Assembly (NCBI GenBank): GCA_016206685.1
Contig: JACQRB010000064.1
Span: forward strand, 1-20,374
DNA length: 20,374 bases
Origin: Candidatus Omnitrophota bacterium
Lineage (GTDB): Bacteria; Omnitrophota; Gorgyraeia; Aquiviventales; Aquiviventaceae
Direction of reading: 5' to 3'
The position numbers were made by a program, and so were the translations under genes. Shown here in pieces: positions 20,109-20,374 of this stretch (position 1 is the first letter of the stretch; every line of letters starts with the position of its first letter). The notes beneath the pieces are model-generated. The model was not told the DNA's origin. It saw nothing but the letters and a program-made list of their open reading frames with translations, and ran no database searches.

Positions 20109-20374
20109 ATGGGCGTTGAGATGAAGACGACCATGGAAGGGCTGCTGCGCCAGGTGGTGGATCGAGGAGCGACGGATTTGCATCTCACCGCAGGCCTTGC
20201 GCCGTACATCCGCTTGGACGACCGCCTGTTGCCCCTGGAAGGGCCTCCCCTGAGCGGAGGGGAAATCCGGGAGATCGCCTATGCGTTCCTGACGCAAGAC
20301 AAGATCGAGCGGTTTGAACGCTGGAAAGAGCTGGATTTCGCGTTCTCGATTGAGGGGCTGGCCCGCTTCCGGGC
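20109..20374 (+). CDS. pilT: PilT/PilU-type twitching ATPase, N-terminal part (partial)
   Basis: The gene is open to the right edge and shows 88 residues. MEGLLRQVVDRGATDLHLTAG, then APYIRLDDRLLPL and LDFAFSIEGLARFR, are the PAS-like N-terminal domain of PilT, the hexameric ATPase that drives type IV pilus retraction. The Walker A, Asp and His boxes lie beyond the window, so PilT cannot be separated from PilU or a gliding paralogue. ATG 20109 has GAGG 6 bases upstream; internal ATGs at 20121 and 20133 are alternatives. It follows the degenerate GGDEF sensor by 29 bases, implying a shared transcript. Confidence 0.88.
   Translation, partial: MGVEMKTTMEGLLRQVVDRGATDLHLTAGLAPYIRLDDRLLPLEGPPLSGGEIREIAYAFLTQDKIERFERWKELDFAFSIEGLARFR

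Overview
The window is about 20 kb of GC-rich bacterial DNA, tightly packed with genes. It suggests an uncultured, diderm, probably anaerobic or fermentative bacterium. The reasons are ferredoxin-dependent 2-oxoacid oxidoreductases, LptF/LptG for lipopolysaccharide export, a PilT-type ATPase, a GH57 glucan enzyme and a regulatory PTS. The mix reminds me of the Omnitrophota/PVC side of the bacteria, but that placement is an impression from gene content, not a demonstrated assignment.

Layout. (1) 1-5339, plus strand: the end of one 2-oxoacid:ferredoxin oxidoreductase beta subunit, a PP-loop (MnmA/ThiI-like) protein, a second complete oxidoreductase (fused gamma-alpha plus beta) and an aspartase/fumarase-family lyase. 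(2) 5328-5934: a tRNA cluster (Arg-TCG, Lys-CTT, Leu-TAG, Gly-GCC) with a good sigma70-type promoter in front and a decayed tRNA-Leu-like 5' piece inside. (3) 5958-15182, plus strand: EIIA(Ntr-like), YvcK/CofD-like, GH57 glucanotransferase/amylase, HPr, enzyme I, a sugar nucleotidyltransferase, MetK and S-adenosylhomocysteinase. This joins a sugar-transport-free regulatory PTS to glucan metabolism and the methyl cycle. (4) 15183-18128, minus strand: comF, lptF, lptG, convergent with and directly abutting ahcY (the two stop codons form TGATCA). (5) 18260-20374, plus strand: a promoter with a tandem operator-like repeat, a small possible ribbon-helix-helix protein, a membrane HAMP-GAF sensor with a degenerate GGDEF domain, and the start of a PilT-like ATPase.

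The most unusual signal is a set of short palindromic elements. Two copies (7747-7850 and 13796-13896) share perfect 16-bp terminal inverted repeats and fold as cloverleaves with three internal hairpins. One hairpin differs in sequence between the copies but keeps its pairing. A third, smaller element (1254-1334) has the same design. A fourth of another sequence family (17367-17420) lies between comF and lptF. All are flanked on both sides by RTGA (ATGA or GTGA). In three of the four cases, removing the element with one flank restores a 4-bp ATGA stop/start overlap between the neighbouring genes. The elements therefore seem to insert at, or copy, the translational-coupling tetranucleotide, so that both genes survive. 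The fourth case is an in-frame 84-bp insertion that lengthens a protein.
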